Below, one piece after another: positions 22,441 to 35,066 of a DNA stretch of 64,000 bases. How positions within the stretch are numbered: position 1 is the first letter of the stretch; every line of letters starts with the position of its first letter. Both the position numbers and the translations under genes were made by a program. Under the pieces are notes generated by a model. It worked only from the letters and a program-made list of their open reading frames with translations. It had not been told where the DNA came from and did not search any database. Origin of the DNA: Ceratotherium simum simum (taxonomy: Eukaryota; Chordata; Mammalia; Perissodactyla; Rhinocerotidae); the NCBI RefSeq assembly GCF_000283155.1, contig NW_004454195.1:4288569-4352568 (forward strand), given 5' to 3'.

Positions 22441-25292
22441 AGCTATCCTGCCTAAGCTACGCTCTATTAACCAAGAAGAGATACACTTCTGTCAGATTGA
22501 AGTACGTTTTCTGAGCATTTCTCTCTTCTGGACCCCAGCAAGTGATGCTGTATTTTGGTGTGTGTCTACTGTATGAGTTTAGCAAATGCCCTTTTCATTC
22601 TTTCAGATCTCCCTCTAGACCGTGCCCCTATATCCCAATTTCAAAAGCACTAGCGTGCACTGAACAGGATCTGTTTCCTCATATCTTCAGGGAAAAAAAA
22701 AAAATTCCCTTTATGAAGCCACTGTAAACATTTCTGAATTGAGAGCTTAAAAAGGGAGCTCACATTTCACAAAGCGGCATCTCCAAGGAAAGTTTTTCAG
22801 TAATGAAATAACATATTTCATAAAACAACCCAAAAGGACTCCAATAAGTCAGTTAAACAGCACAAGTTACAAAACCAGAACTAACCTGGATGGAGGATTA
22901 AAGAACAAAGTCGTGGCAGAAAGAATACAAAATAAAGTTAGCAATGGTGAAAGTCCACTGACTGGACAAGTGACCCTCTGGCGACCCTCTGCAATACAGA
23001 CACCCATATATCTTTTGTTCAACATCAGTATTTTTTCAGCCTGTCCTCAACCCATTGAAATAGAGCTCAGATGAAGGTATTTTAGGAGGATACATTTCCT
23101 TAACACTGGACATTCAATGCAACTCCAAGAATTTTCAAAGAATAAAATGTCTAATTTGGAAGAGGAGGCTTACAGTTTCAGCTCAACTTTGTTGAGACTA
23201 ATTTCAGTCAACGCTAAATGTTGGCGAGGTCCTTTTCTTTCCTATCTTTGGGGAGCAGAGTCACCACTTCTAGGACTGACCCCACACAAGGAACGTTGAT
23301 AATAAACTCTCAGGGTACCACTTGACAACCCAGAAACTGCTGGCAGCTGGAAGGACAGGGGGTCATATATGCTGCTTTCTATAACAAAACTCTTTTTACC
23401 CTGGGTTAAGTTGATTACTCCAACTCTCAAGACTCCTCCCTCCCCCCATTCTAGCCTACTCGCATTTTCCTTAGGCTGACTGACTCTAGGAAAACAAGTA
23501 TTGCATTATGCTTGACTCCTTGGAATGAGATCAGTTCTAGTTTCAAATTCCCTTTCAGAACAACCCCAAGGACACAGACCCTTTTAAAAATCCCAGCTGC
23601 TCAACGGCACAGGAAGGCCCAAGCCATGACAAGAAAGCATTACTTAACAAGAAAGCATTACTTAAGTCATAATCAGCAAACGCATCCTAAACCCGCACTG
23701 GCATCGTCACAGCTCTATTCCTACATGCTGGGCAGGAATGTGTCTGTAAACAAGCCCGTCTCCACTCCTCCTCCGAAGGCTTCAAGGCCAAGGCGAGGCT
23801 GCAGGGCTGCGTTCAACAGTGATTTTCTCCAACTGGCACCATCTGTGCATGCGCTGCCAGACGTGCTGACAGAGCAGGCTGCGTAGACCATTACTAATCT
23901 ACCAGGGTCAGTGGGGTCAGACCTGCAACATGATGCCTATAGATTTCAAAGGCTGGCCTTCTCTCCACGCCAGCTAATCAATCTATGTTGAAAAGCAAGC
24001 ACGTTTTTATTCCCCTTTCTTTTAAATTTCAAAGAAAAATCTCATTTTTAAAGCTCTTAGTGTGAGGATTGCTTGCACGTAATCAGTGTCCTGATACCAG
24101 GGAAGTTGTATGAGATCTTCAAGGCCTGAGGCTTATCCGTTGATCCTTTGCCAGAACTGGGTAACAAGGCCAGGAAAACTTTCCTCAGACAATGAAAGCC
24201 TTCAAAGCAATGACAATGGGGAAGGACAACACGGATCAAGATTCAAGCTCCACTGCAATGTCTCTCTAAGCTGAATCTGCAAAAGAATAGTAAGTCCCAG
24301 CAGCTATCCTACCAGGATCATATTGTGTGAGCCTGGGCAGTGTAACTTGGGCTGGTGAATAAAAACTCTGCATGGCTCACCATCTACTTCAGGATTCGCC
24401 CTTGAGTGCTGCCACCCATTTTCAGCTGCCTATCAAGTATTTACTAAATGCCTATTGAGTGCCAAGACCTATATATTCCCTTGCACTTCTTTAGTTTCTT
24501 TCACTGAGGAATGGGGATAACTGAGTCTAGTACTCAACCATCTACTGGCTAGATGAGACCAAGAGCCCCATGAAGGCAAGAGGATGCCAATCCTGTTCAA
24601 AGTGCCACTGGGTAGCACAGATTTATTTCAAGCTTGCTGCAGTTAGCTAAATAAAAAAATCTTCTAAATAATTTCGTAAATACAATTTTTTGCGTGTCAA
24701 GACCAACTACTGTAATGATTTCTTTGCACATGGTATGTTATTCTAGATCTTCAAGTCAACCGATGACTCATCTGATAGTCAAAAAACTAACAGCCACAAA
24801 ACTAAGACATCACTACAAACTCCAAAGAAACTAGAGCTTTTGCTTACAATAATTAAAGGTTTAAAGAATTTTCAAGATAAGTGACTTCATCTTCTTACTC
24901 TTGCTTAGATATCAGTTTCTCCACTTAGAGTTTAAATTGGGCTCAAGAGGTGGTAGTAAGGAAGAATTTGTGGGCTAAAATATAAAGGACAATTCCTCTA
25001 ACTCAGATCATTTTCCTTGTAAAACTATGGGCTTGTTAAGAAGCAAGCTAGGGAGGCTCACAGATCTGACATGGCCACTTAGGCATAATCTGAAGGGCAG
25101 GTTTGCATAAGTTTGCATGCATTTCTTCTTCCAGTTTTTCCAAGCTTCAGGCAACTATAGATAACTCCAAGGTAACCCGGCTCTGGACAGATCTACTCTT
25201 CCCAACTCCTCCCCCTCACAAGGGCGCTTCTGTATTGTCTAAAAATAAGTCACAAAATCACTTAGATCTCCTTTAACTATTCTATACCAAAG
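22441..25292. other. Unique sequence with a short tandem duplication
   Basis: No gene is recognised. An exact 18-bp tandem duplication sits at 23629-23664. A 124-codon open frame (23512-23886) spans it but opens with TTG and resembles no family. A weak MIR or L2 trace near 24435-24480 is too short to call. Confidence 0.5.
23629..23664. repeat. Exact 18-bp tandem duplication
   Basis: acaagaaagcattactta occurs twice with no spacer (23629-23646 and 23647-23664) and no mismatch. Confidence 0.95.
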
Positions 25293-25306
25293 AAACACTA
25301 CTGTCT

Positions 25307-25307
<1 letters not shown>

Positions 25308-25355
<48 letters not shown>

Positions 25356-25581
25356 AAGATTAGCCTGAGCTAACACCTGTTGCCAATCCTTGTGTTTTTG
25401 GCTGAGAAAGATTGGCCCTGGGCTAACATCCGTGCCCATCTTCCTCCACTTTATATGGGACGCCGCCACAGCGTGGCCCGACAAGCGGTGCATCGTTGTG
25501 TGCCCAGGATCCGAACCTGCGAATGCCGGGCCGCCAAAGCTGAGGGCGCGCACTTAACCGCTGCACCACTGGGCCGGCCCA
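25308..25581 (-). mobile_element. ERE SINE, GTGGCGGC-type, with long TG tract in tail
   Basis: Read on the minus strand the element starts at gggccggcccagtggtgcag (plus-strand 25561-25580). The complement of the B box appears as ggatccgaacct near 25508. The catataaagtggaggaagat block and two gttagcncagg units follow. The tail holds a 42-bp TG tract. An exact 15-bp target duplication, aaacactactgtctt, lies at 25293-25307 and 25582-25596. Confidence 0.97.
25311..25352. repeat. (TG)21 microsatellite in ERE tail
   Basis: Pure TG dinucleotide run of 42 bases between the ERE body and its terminal T run. On the SINE's own strand it is a CA tract that extends the CTTCCTCACACA motif. Confidence 0.98.
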
Positions 25582-25596
25582 AAACACTACTGTCTT

Positions 25597-28049
25597 ACTG
25601 TCTTTTCTCAGCCTTTAGATTTCTTAGCTGGATATTATAAAACAAACCAAACACAGAAAACAAATGGAAACATTTAAAATAATATCATATTTCCCATCTA
25701 GTATGCTTTTACTAACCCATCCTGGGACCTCAGATGCGCTGAAGATTTCATTTTATTTAATTTATAAATAATTCACATTCCACAATGGTTTGTTCTGGTC
25801 TTTCAGAAATAGTAAGATTTTACTATTTTACAGTAAAATCTTCTTTTTTTCACAGTAAAAGCCTAACTTCACACATTAGGCTTTTAACATAAAGCTTTAT
25901 GATGTCTTTCCCCCACCTCCAGGCCCTATTCCGTTTTAGTGCCTTGAGTTGTTCTAGACACCAGCATAGCCTTTTTTAAACAAACATTCAACTGCCCAAC
26001 ATTCAACTTCATTTCTCTGTCTGATTCTACTGGAACGAGAGATAAGAATCTAGACAGAGGCTTTCGTAGCGTTTTACCTGCAACTTGTGTAAACCACCAA
26101 CTGACAAACACAAGCTCTGCCTCTAAACACCCAAGGTACCCAATACACAGAAATACTTGCACAGATCTGTGTCTCTAACCTCAGTTTCAGTATAGAAGCA
26201 GCTCATGGAATGATCAGAATGCAGGATGCCTAGATAGTATAATGATAAATCCTTGAGAAGCCTAAAAATACCAAGTCAAGCAATAAGATGGCAAAGTAAT
26301 GGCAAAATTATGGCCATAGAACTCATAGAAGATGACCTAAACAACCACTTCTAAGTGGAGATGTTGACAAATCCATATGTCTTAAACAGCCCAATCACCT
26401 CCAAAGATAGCCAGAATAGATATGGCCAGACTCTCTCCCACATTAAGCAACTCATGATCCTAACAAGACACCTACAATATCTTGAACTTTGCCTCTTTCT
26501 TTGATTTCTAAGAATTTAATCATACTTCACTAGCCTATTACTGAAAGGTAGGCTTTATGTTTTTATTTTCTTTTAATTCTCTCATCAACTCTCTATTACC
26601 AAGTGTGAATATTAAAGCATCAACTTTAACACTTATTCTGCATTTACAGATTTAAAAAAAAAATACATTAATTACACTTGTAACGGAAAAAAAAAAAAAA
26701 AAAACCTCATTTCTGAACATATCACAAGACAAAAGGCACAAAGTTCATTTTATTCTCTGCTTTCCCTGACCAATTCGATTTTATCTGGTTTATAAGATTC
26801 CAAAGGAAGATTCCTGCAGGGTCCTCAGAAACCCAATCCAACAAGAAGCCCAACAACAGGAAGTCCCCACTGTACTCCAGGCACTGGGGAGGGTCCTGGG
26901 ATATAAGAAGATACCATCTCTGCTCTCACGGGAAGAAAAGCCCCTAAGAGCTTACCACTATAGTTTTTCTTAGAGTTACTTACATGAGATATTGACAAAA
27001 CAGCCAATCTTCCATTCTAGGTTCAGAGAGAGGAGAAAAACAATTGCCAGAGTCAGAGAAACATTTTGGTTTCTGATTAAATGTTGGTGTAATATTAAAA
27101 GCCAGTTAAGAGTGATCAAAGGAACCCAAATGAAACACCCTGGTCACCCTTCCTTCATGTGCTACTAGCATTTGCCCAAAGGCTGCCTCTGTGACAAATC
27201 AAAATAGCTTGCCTCAGTCTCTGGCTGCGGAACCAGATTTAAATAACAGCCCGTGTCTGCTTTTGAAAACATATAAGTTGAAGTGCCTTTTTTTTTTTAA
27301 ATATTTAACATATTTGTTCATTACATAACCACCTTCTCTAGAATGGTTTTACGAGATCGCCATGTAATCCCCAATTCTTACTCAAGGAAACCATTTAAGA
27401 ACCCTTAATGGAAGTAACTTAGGACAACTAATTACCCCCAAAGAAACTCTTACTGTAATGTGGGGAGGTGGATCACTAGAGAGGAAGAGCAAATACAATC
27501 AAGAAAAGAAGTGAAAGAGAAACAAAAAGGAAGAAAACTTCTCTCTCCGTCCTGGGGAGTTACATGCAAAATGTCAACCTGTAGGAGTAAAAGATTCACC
27601 CTAGAAGCTCTGATTTCTAACACAATCCAGAAACCACCAAAACAGCACTGGGCCAAATCCAAAATGATCCTAATGGGGCTGATTCACGTAGTTGGTGTTA
27701 TATTTAATGGCAGCATTGCCACATGTTGTAATACAACATATTTAAGATGCTGAGGCATAGTTTCTGCCCATAAATATTTTTTTAATATTTTTTCCAGATG
27801 CTTCATCTATTTTCCCAACCACATGCAGAGTTCAATAAATAGGGCAATAAATAAAGAGTGACTTTTTAAAGAAGGCTCAGGATTGTATGCTATTTTTAGA
27901 CCTTTATTGGTCGTTCCAGAACTTGCCATCTCTTCACTTCTATTGCAGAATAAATAGTATACTTTCTGCTTCATATGATTCTTTTTAATTCACAGAATTG
28001 CAGCGTCCTAGCATTTCATAAGTGAGAGAACGCCTGGGAACCAACCAGC
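25597..28049. other. Unique sequence with paired hairpins
   Basis: Apart from the two inverted repeats at 25814-25886 I see no structure. The frames at 27450-27753 overlap on both strands and look like chance. Confidence 0.5.
25814..25886. repeat. Two adjacent perfect inverted repeats
   Basis: The first is an 11-bp stem, aagattttact with agtaaaatctt (25814-25824 and 25832-25842), and a 7-base loop. The second is a 10-bp stem, taaaagccta with taggctttta (25856-25865 and 25877-25886), and an 11-base loop. All pairs are perfect. Role unknown. Confidence 0.9.
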
Positions 28050-28160
28050 ATATCCTGTCACAAAAGAGGATAACAAAGCTCAGAGAGTTAAGTGACTTGC
28101 CCAAAGTCACACAGTTGGAAACCACTCAATCAGGTTTCATTGGCTAAACTAAGATACAGA
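28050..28160 (-). mobile_element. MIR SINE fragment, antisense
   Basis: aaagctcagagagttaagtg and acttgcccaaagtcacacag are the reverse complement of the conserved MIR core. Confidence 0.8.
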
Positions 28161-30499
28161 GACTAAGCACCTATATGTGCAAAAATTTACCTTTTCAGTT
28201 ATTTTGTACAGCAATAAATGATAAACAATCCAAGGTTTGTTTTTAAAGATATCTGAATTAATACATTTAAAAATTTAAAAAATCTATTGCAATCATTTAA
28301 TGGGTTGGTTACATGTATTGTTTTTATAACCACCTTTCAAAGCTAAACACATGTTGAAACTAACTGGACCACCCAAGTCAAAAATCTAGTTATGCTATTT
28401 AATGTTTATTTGGTTTGTTTCTAAATGTGTATTTAAGTGGCAAAGTCATAAAGGAACGAATTAATGATAATCGATACCAGACCTGCAACCATGGAGCTCT
28501 TCTTGAGTTTACAGTATTTAGTGAAGTCAGCCAAGAAAGGAAAAAAAAGTATTCTAAAATGAGAAAATTCTGTATAGTACTTTAAAAGCAAATCCCCAGC
28601 TATATGCTGCATTCTGAAAGCAGAATTATCCAAAGACCAAAACATGATCTTCTGAAAGATACTTGCCAAAAGGAAAATGTGGAAATCTTAGAAGTATGTG
28701 GAAGTAGCAAACGGGATTTAATGCCAGAAAAGAATATGCTTTTAGCCTTTCTGATATCTTCAAAACTATCTGTCACAACTCTAGATTCTAAAACAAAGTA
28801 CAAACTTAAAAAGACCCAGAAACAAAGGATATATTTACTTACCTAAACATGCAGATGGTTCATATTCCTAAGGAATGTTTGTAATTTATTTGACACTCAG
28901 GACACAGCTTCTCATAGAAACAGTATCATGAATAGTGATTAGATTTCCAGTCCAACCTACAGAAACATTTTTTTTTAATTCCATATATACATGAGGTAAT
29001 AAATGCTAGTAATATATAGAACCTAGGTGGGAAAGAGGAGCTAAGGGCCTGAGGCAGTGAGGAGGAGAAAAGGGGCTTTGTAGGGACAGAGAGGAAGCCT
29101 TCTTTTATTTACCCTTCTTCTAGTGCTTCTTAACATCGGCCTAAAGCAATGGGCAATCATCCCTTCTGCTTGCTCTGCCTTCCCATCCTCCTCTTTAATA
29201 CCAGCCCTCAAGGGGAAGAAGAAAGAACCAGAAGCAAAGGTGTTCTAATTCCCAACCCCTCCCTCTAATAGGCAATAAAGCCAAATGAGCAGCCAGTACC
29301 TGGGAGGAAGGGTGCAGAGAAGGAAACGCTGAACCCCAGAGAGGCTGTATCAGAAGGCCCAGGACAGGAAAATCCACACCACCAACACCTGAAGCTAAAA
29401 TGCCTCAGGCAGCCAAACTGAATGGGCTGTTCTTGTGAAAAGGGCTTTGAGAAATCAGGCACAGTTACAGAACAGCAACTAAAGCATACTTTGGTTGGCC
29501 CCTTGAAAAGTTAGGAAATGGAACATTTTTTTCTCTAAGAATGGATCAGGGCACAGAATTAGAATGGGCTGTGAATGAGGCTAGCATAACTCAAGTGATG
29601 AGCTAGTGCACTTCATGCAAAAAGAAACAATTTTCCATAGCTGCTATTTGGATCCCTAAATCCAGTTAATTATCTTGATTCATTTTGCACTGTGGATGAG
29701 AGTAAGAATATAACGGAGGATGATCCATCACAACCGGAAAACTCCAAACCCAACAAGAGCCTGGCACTTATTTGATTGTAGTCCTGGCCTAAAATGGTCC
29801 AAGTCCCCTTAAGTATACTTTCTCCTTCATATGATCACATGATATAACTGCAAGATTTAAATTCAGTTCCTTATCAATAAAATCCATTGCACAAAATCTG
29901 CCAACCAATAATGTAAGAGCTGTCAGGAGTCTGAAGGGCAAAGCCAATTCAAAAGAGAAGTTCTAGCCCAAAGAAAGCACAAGGGAATCCTCATCACTGG
30001 AGGCCTGGGGAATATCCCTCCCTCTCAGGCTCAGAGCATGTCAAACAAGTGTTCCCAAAATATAACTAAATCCACCTTAAAACTACACCCCGGATTTTCA
30101 AAAATATATTAAGTCAAAGTTAATACCGCTCAATGGGCTCAAATTCGGCTCACCTTGGGGCTACATGCCTTTACATGAGCACCACTGGGCTCCACCCCTT
30201 CAATCCCTGCCTCAAAGAAGACAAGACTCCAGACAAGTAGAGGCAGAGAAGAAGTGCACCCAGAGGCTGCAGCAGAAAGAACTGTTCCGGAAGATTATGA
30301 TATCCTCCAGGCACCCAATTCTGAGACCACAGGAGTGACGATTTACCACGTGTTGCGGAAACGGGCTCAGGACTTAGACTGACATGATGAGTTAATTCAG
30401 CTGTAGCACTAAACTCCACATATGCACAGCCATTATGCAGCCCTGTGGCTCCAGCAAATCTCAAGATAATGAGGGACACAGTGTGACACACAGGGAAAG
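28161..30499. other. Unique sequence, no gene seen
   Basis: Frames at 28433-28846 lie on both strands of one AT-rich patch and match nothing known. No named repeat is visible. Confidence 0.5.
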
Positions 30500-30640
30500 G
30501 CACTGGGCTGAATCAGAAGACCTAGATTTCTGTATTGACTCTGTCGGCTCATCTCAAGGGAAGGGGCAAATCGCTCCCTCTATGGGACTAAATTTCTCAA
30601 CTGTAAAATAAAGAGCAGATGCTCTCTTCTAGCACAGAAT
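30500..30640 (+). mobile_element. MIR-type SINE fragment, sense
   Basis: gaagacctagatttctgtat, ccctctatgggactaaattt and ctcaactgtaaaataaagag follow the MIR order from just 3' of the B box through the core. Confidence 0.65.
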
Positions 30641-30827
30641 TCCAACCGACATGGAAACTGAAACTCAAAGCCATTTCTACGCCCCCTTATAACTGGCAGA
30701 GGGAGCCTCCTGGACTTTTTGGCCAACACCTTCACGGGCCTCTAAGAAGATTTAATACAGTGGAATTAGCAATGCACCTACTTAAGCACTCTTATGATCC
30801 CAGCACAATACCATCTAAAAAAAACAA

Positions 30828-31014
30828 GGGGCTGGCCCCATGGCCTAGTGATTAAGTTCAGCACACTCTGCTTCGGGGGCCTGGGTTCGGTTCCCAGGCA
30901 CAGACCTATACTCCACATCAGTGGCCATGCTGTGGCAGCAACCCTCATACAAAATAGAGGAAGAGTGGCACAGATGTTAGCTCAGGGCGAATCTTCCCCA
31001 GCAGAAAAAAAAAA
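30828..31014 (+). mobile_element. ERE-family SINE, short GTGGCAG-type
   Basis: ggggctggccccatggccta, B box ggttcggttcc (about 30884-30894), ggccatgctgtggcagcaac, aaaatagaggaagagtggca and gatgttagctcagggc, then an A tail. It shares the tRNA-derived head with the other EREs but has a different, shorter body. No clean target duplication is readable, which fits an older insertion. Confidence 0.92.
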
Positions 31015-31504
31015 CGCCCTCACACTAAAGGACATGGAGGGTGAGAGCCATTAGCTGGCTCCTCCTCTATATCAAGAATGAAGTCTTCCTCAAAACGTAG
31101 TACAATGAGCACCACCCCAAAATGTTGCTATTGATGCACTGCAGTCACATAAAATTTCAAATTTCTCCTCAGCAGACTTAACCCTCTGGCAGAGGACTCC
31201 CAGCAAGGTAACTTCATTCCAACTGGCAAACACTTAACTGAATGACATCAACACTCCTCTTCTGTGGTGTAGGTACCTGTGTGTGTGCGTTACATCGTGT
31301 CTTCCTAACTAGGCTCCCAGTAGCTTCGGGGCAAGGAATAAGTCCATCTCCATATTACAGATGACATTTAACAAGGTGAGTCAATGCCAGTTAAGCAATA
31401 ATAACAGTCTGCACAAAGCCCGAGGTGGGGCCTTCTGAGGCATTCCAGTTGCTTCCATGGAGTCCTTTCATCTCAAGTAGAAAACTGTCCCAGAATGCCT
31501 CCTC
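31015..31504. other. Unique sequence, no gene seen
   Basis: Nothing recognisable beyond a short interrupted GT run near 31278-31289. Confidence 0.45.
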
Positions 31505-31720
31505 TACAATAACTCGCACAGTCCTACTTCCTCTCTCTCTCGCTCATCTATATTTTATTCTACCAACACCTAGATTCGAACTTCACGCTCAGGAGAGCAT
31601 AGATGGGATAGCTCTTCTTTCCTCCCTCTCCACCCTCACACCTGATGTGTGTGCTGCTCTGTGTAACTTGTATTCTGATTTATCCACTGGATACAGGACC
31701 TCTAACAGCGCGAAGTAGAG
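31505..31720 (+). mobile_element. Possible L2 3' end, sense
   Basis: The arrangement cttcctctctctctcgctca, then acacctagattcgaacttca and cgctcaggagagcatagatg resembles the L2 CTAGACTGTAAGCTCC...GAGGGCAGGGA segment. Divergence is high and the call is weak. Confidence 0.3.
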
Positions 31721-32925
31721 AAAGAAAAAGAGCCGCTGCAGATACTTTTTTTCCAAGCTCTAAATCTGTTAAATCTGAATTAAATTAAACTATTCCTTTC
31801 AGACCCAAAGGAAATGGGCAGTTGGCCAAGATGATAGCACAGCCCTAGCAATCAGGGCACAAAGAGATAGACACTCCGCAAGAGGGTAACCAGGCTTTAT
31901 CAAAACTCAGAAAATGCGCGCAATGGAAAATTGAACTCCACCTGGAGAACCACTTGGCCCTGCTAAAGAACTATTACAGTAAAAGCCTGCACAGGACTAT
32001 CACCTCCTTGCTCCATTTTCTAAACCTGAAGCAACTTTCCCCTTCACGTTCACCAACTATTATCCTCTCTCAGCTTCAAAAGCTAACTGCCCAAAAGCTG
32101 CATTTTCTCCATGAAGCCAATTCCTAATAGCATTCCCTAGGAGTGCCCTGCTTCCAAAACTTAAAAGGAGCCAAGAAATCTCAAGCCTCTGAGATTTAAC
32201 AACTTTGTGTGGTATGCCTGAATTGCCTGCTCTCTTTAACTCAAACAGTAATCCCCCTTTAAAATCTTGACAGTAACAGAAAAAAAGGATTATATAAAAG
32301 ATAAAACCTATGGTGCTGATACATGAAATCCTGGATCCACTTCTCAATTCACTCACTGACTCTCTGGAAAACATCAGGAAAGACATGTTGTGTCTGTTAC
32401 TCCTTTTATGAGGTAGCTTTTTATTAAGCTGTGTTGACATGGTATCATATAAATGCTTACAGTCTTCCTTAAGCAAATAAGGAGCACGGAGGCTCCTTCA
32501 ACTCAATAGTTATGTTCATCTCTCTGTATTATTTTATCTAGTATCTTTTATATGTCTCAGGGATCTGTTCTACACACTTCCGATAATAGAAACTCAATTC
32601 TTAAAATAAAGATATTTCCATTCATGATGAAGAGGCCATTGAATTACCACAAATAATTCACTTAAGCAAACATCTAGTGCCTTGAGTCATCTTTTCATCC
32701 TCATATACACGTCACATCATAGACAATATAAAGAAGGGCTACAAATTTAGTAATAAACCTCCTGGAGGCTAATCACTTAATACCAACATTACTGGGAGGA
32801 ATTTGCATATTGGAATGAATATTTGATATCATAATGACATAAAGGGGGAGAATTTGTGAAACTGGATGCATTGTTACCATCTCAGTGGGCAATTAACAGG
32901 AAATGGCTTTACTTACGCCAGAGCT
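31721..32925. other. Unique sequence, no gene seen
   Basis: A 138-codon minus-strand frame (32060-32476) matches no family I know. A short L2-like trace around 32100-32150 cannot be confirmed by eye. Confidence 0.45.
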
Positions 32926-32935
32926 ACCAATTGCT

Positions 32936-33181
32936 ATTTTTTTTTTTTTTTTGGGAGGAAGATCAGCCCTGAGCTAACATCCAATGCCAATCCTCCTCTT
33001 TTTTGCTGAGGAAGATGGGCCCTGGGCTAACATGCCCATCTTCCTCTTCTTTATATGGGACCCTGCCACAGCCTGGTTTGACAAGCAGTGCATCAGTGCG
33101 TGCCCAGGATCCGAACCTGCGAACCCCAGGCCGTCAGAGCAGAGCGCGTGCACTTAACCGCTGCGCCACTGGGCCGGCCCC
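32936..33181 (-). mobile_element. ERE SINE, GTGGCGGC-type
   Basis: The plus strand runs from a T tract through ggaggaagatcagccctgag, gaggaagatgggccctgggc, ctttatatgggaccctgcca and the B-box complement ggatccgaacct to ctgggccggcccc. The flanks accaattgct (32926-32935) and accagttgct (33182-33191) match at 9 of 10 bases and look like an aged target duplication. Confidence 0.96.
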
Positions 33182-33191
33182 ACCAGTTGCT

Positions 33192-34250
33192 CTATTTTTA
33201 AACTCCTTTAACATCTTTAATGACATCTTGGGTAGATCCCACAATTTTGGGGGTAACTTTTGGTTATTAAAACTCTAGGCCAATTTAAATTTTTATTCTC
33301 AAATTCAACTGTGAGTTTTATGCAAGCCCCCACCCTAACACCAAAAGCTATGACCTGGAGTGTAACAGGGACAGTTGGGACCTACTCTTTTACTTGCTCT
33401 CCTCCTCCCTCCTCTGGGCTCCAGTTCATCCTCCTCCTGCAAGCAACTGGTAGGAAGGGAAAGGCAAACGTCTCCCTATGTGACTAGCCATGATCACTTC
33501 TCTAGCTAATGCTGGCTGGTGTGTGAGTTCTCCTGAGGGCCCTAGGGGACTCCTCACTGCACAGCTTTTCTGAGGTAGATCTGACCCCAGCTCTGGCTCA
33601 ACCTCCTCCATGTACCCCTGAATCCCCTTACCAGAAGCCAGCCTCTTAGGGACAGTCTAGCACGATGGCTCAAGACCAACTACCATTTGCAGCGTTCATT
33701 TCACCCTTGGAGAACTGCCATATCCTTGCCAAGCTAAACAGGGGATATGTGAAGTGCTCCACTGGCAGCCCATTCTCCTGTTGTGTCTCACTGCTTCTCT
33801 CCTTCTCAATCCAGATAGGCACACGGGCAGGCAGGCAAGTCTACCTGAGCAGATATTCAACCAGGAAGCCCAATGCCAGTCATGCCTCCTTTCAAGCACC
33901 CCCAATCTCTACAGGTGAGTCTCTTGGAATTTCCCTCTCACTCCTGGTTTAACGCTGATGAGCCTTTCTCTTCTCCTCCCTTCCCCAACATTCTGTGCAG
34001 ACTAGAAAAGACTAGGGGTGAGGGTAGGGAGTGGTAACTGGTGGCAGAACGATCAGTTTTGCTTTCTCTTAGTAATAAGCTCTTTGAGGAGGTGTCTGGC
34101 TCCAAATGGTCATGGCTCTCATCAGACTGTGAGGTTTTCAAAGCCTCTTGTTTTAGCTAGAGCCCAAAGCACCTATTCTAAGACAGCAGAAAAGTGTAAC
34201 TCAGCTACTACAGACAACTTAAGGGTATAGAATCAACAAATTATCCATTT
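33192..34250. other. Unique sequence, no gene seen
   Basis: This is a moderately GC-rich patch with overlapping short frames on both strands (33260-34230), none with family similarity and none with convincing splice context. Confidence 0.45.
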
Positions 34251-34265
34251 AAAAATAGTAGAAAC

Positions 34266-34441
34266 GGAGCCAGCCCCGGTGGCCTAGTGGTTAAGTTTGG
34301 CGTGCTCTGCTTCAGCGGCCCGGGTTTGGGTGTGGACCTACCCCACTCGTCTGTCAGTGGCCATGCTGTGGCAGTGGCTCACACGCAAAGAGAGGAAGAT
34401 TGGCAACAGATGTTAGCTCAGGGTAACTCTTCCTCAGCAAA
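34266..34441 (+). mobile_element. ERE-family SINE, short GTGGCAG-type
   Basis: gagccagccccggtggccta head, decayed B box ggtttgggt (near 34324), ggccatgctgtggcagtggc, agaggaagattggcaacaga and gatgttagctcaggg, then As. An exact 15-bp target duplication, aaaaatagtagaaac, lies at 34251-34265 and 34442-34456. Confidence 0.95.
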
Positions 34442-34842
34442 AAAAATAGTAGAAACAACGATACGATGAAACCTTGGAAATATGTCTCGTGTATGTGAAA
34501 AGGTCCATTCTCAGCAGGGTACAAAATACAAGATATCTCTTAATTCTTAATTCTTGTTAATTACATTGATCAAATTTTTAGCATCTTTATTTGGTATCTG
34601 TCCATTTGACTTATCAGACATTGATATGTGTTTGACTACTCCTTAAAATTGCATTTTTGTTGATTTCTTTGTGTTTCTAGTTGGAACAGTATAAATTTTC
34701 CTGTTATTCCATACATAAAGTTTCAGTATTAAAATGTATTTTTGTTATTTAGACAGATCACTTCAAATGTATTTCACATTATTGTGAACTATGAAATTCA
34801 AGGCCACCATGATGAACCAAACCTTTAACTTGAAATAATTTA

Positions 34843-35066
34843 TTTATTTATTTTTTTTTTTAAAGATTTTTTATTTATTTATTTTTCCCCCCAAAGCCCC
34901 AGTAGATAGTTGTATGTCATAGCTGCACATCCTTCTAGTTGCTGTATGTGGAACTCGGCCTCAGGATGGACAGAGAAGTGGTGCCTCGGTGCATGCCCGG
35001 GATCCGAACCCCGGGCCACCAGCATCGGAGCGCGCACACTTAACCACCAAGCCACGGGGCCGGCCC
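34843..35066 (-). mobile_element. ERE SINE, ERE1-like, full length
   Basis: On the plus strand: T tract, aaagattttttatttattta, ccccaaagccccagtagata, cacatccttctagttgctgt, the B-box complement ggatccgaacc and accacggggccggccc-type end. A 17-bp exact duplication, taacttgaaataattta, lies at 34826-34842 and 35067-35083. Confidence 0.97.

Noticed and set aside
24435..24480. Possible MIR or L2 tip (tactaaatgcctattgagtg)
   Set aside because: Too short to assign family or orientation with confidence.
32060..32476. 138-codon minus-strand frame
   Set aside because: No recognisable domain. Part of the region carries a weak L2-like trace.
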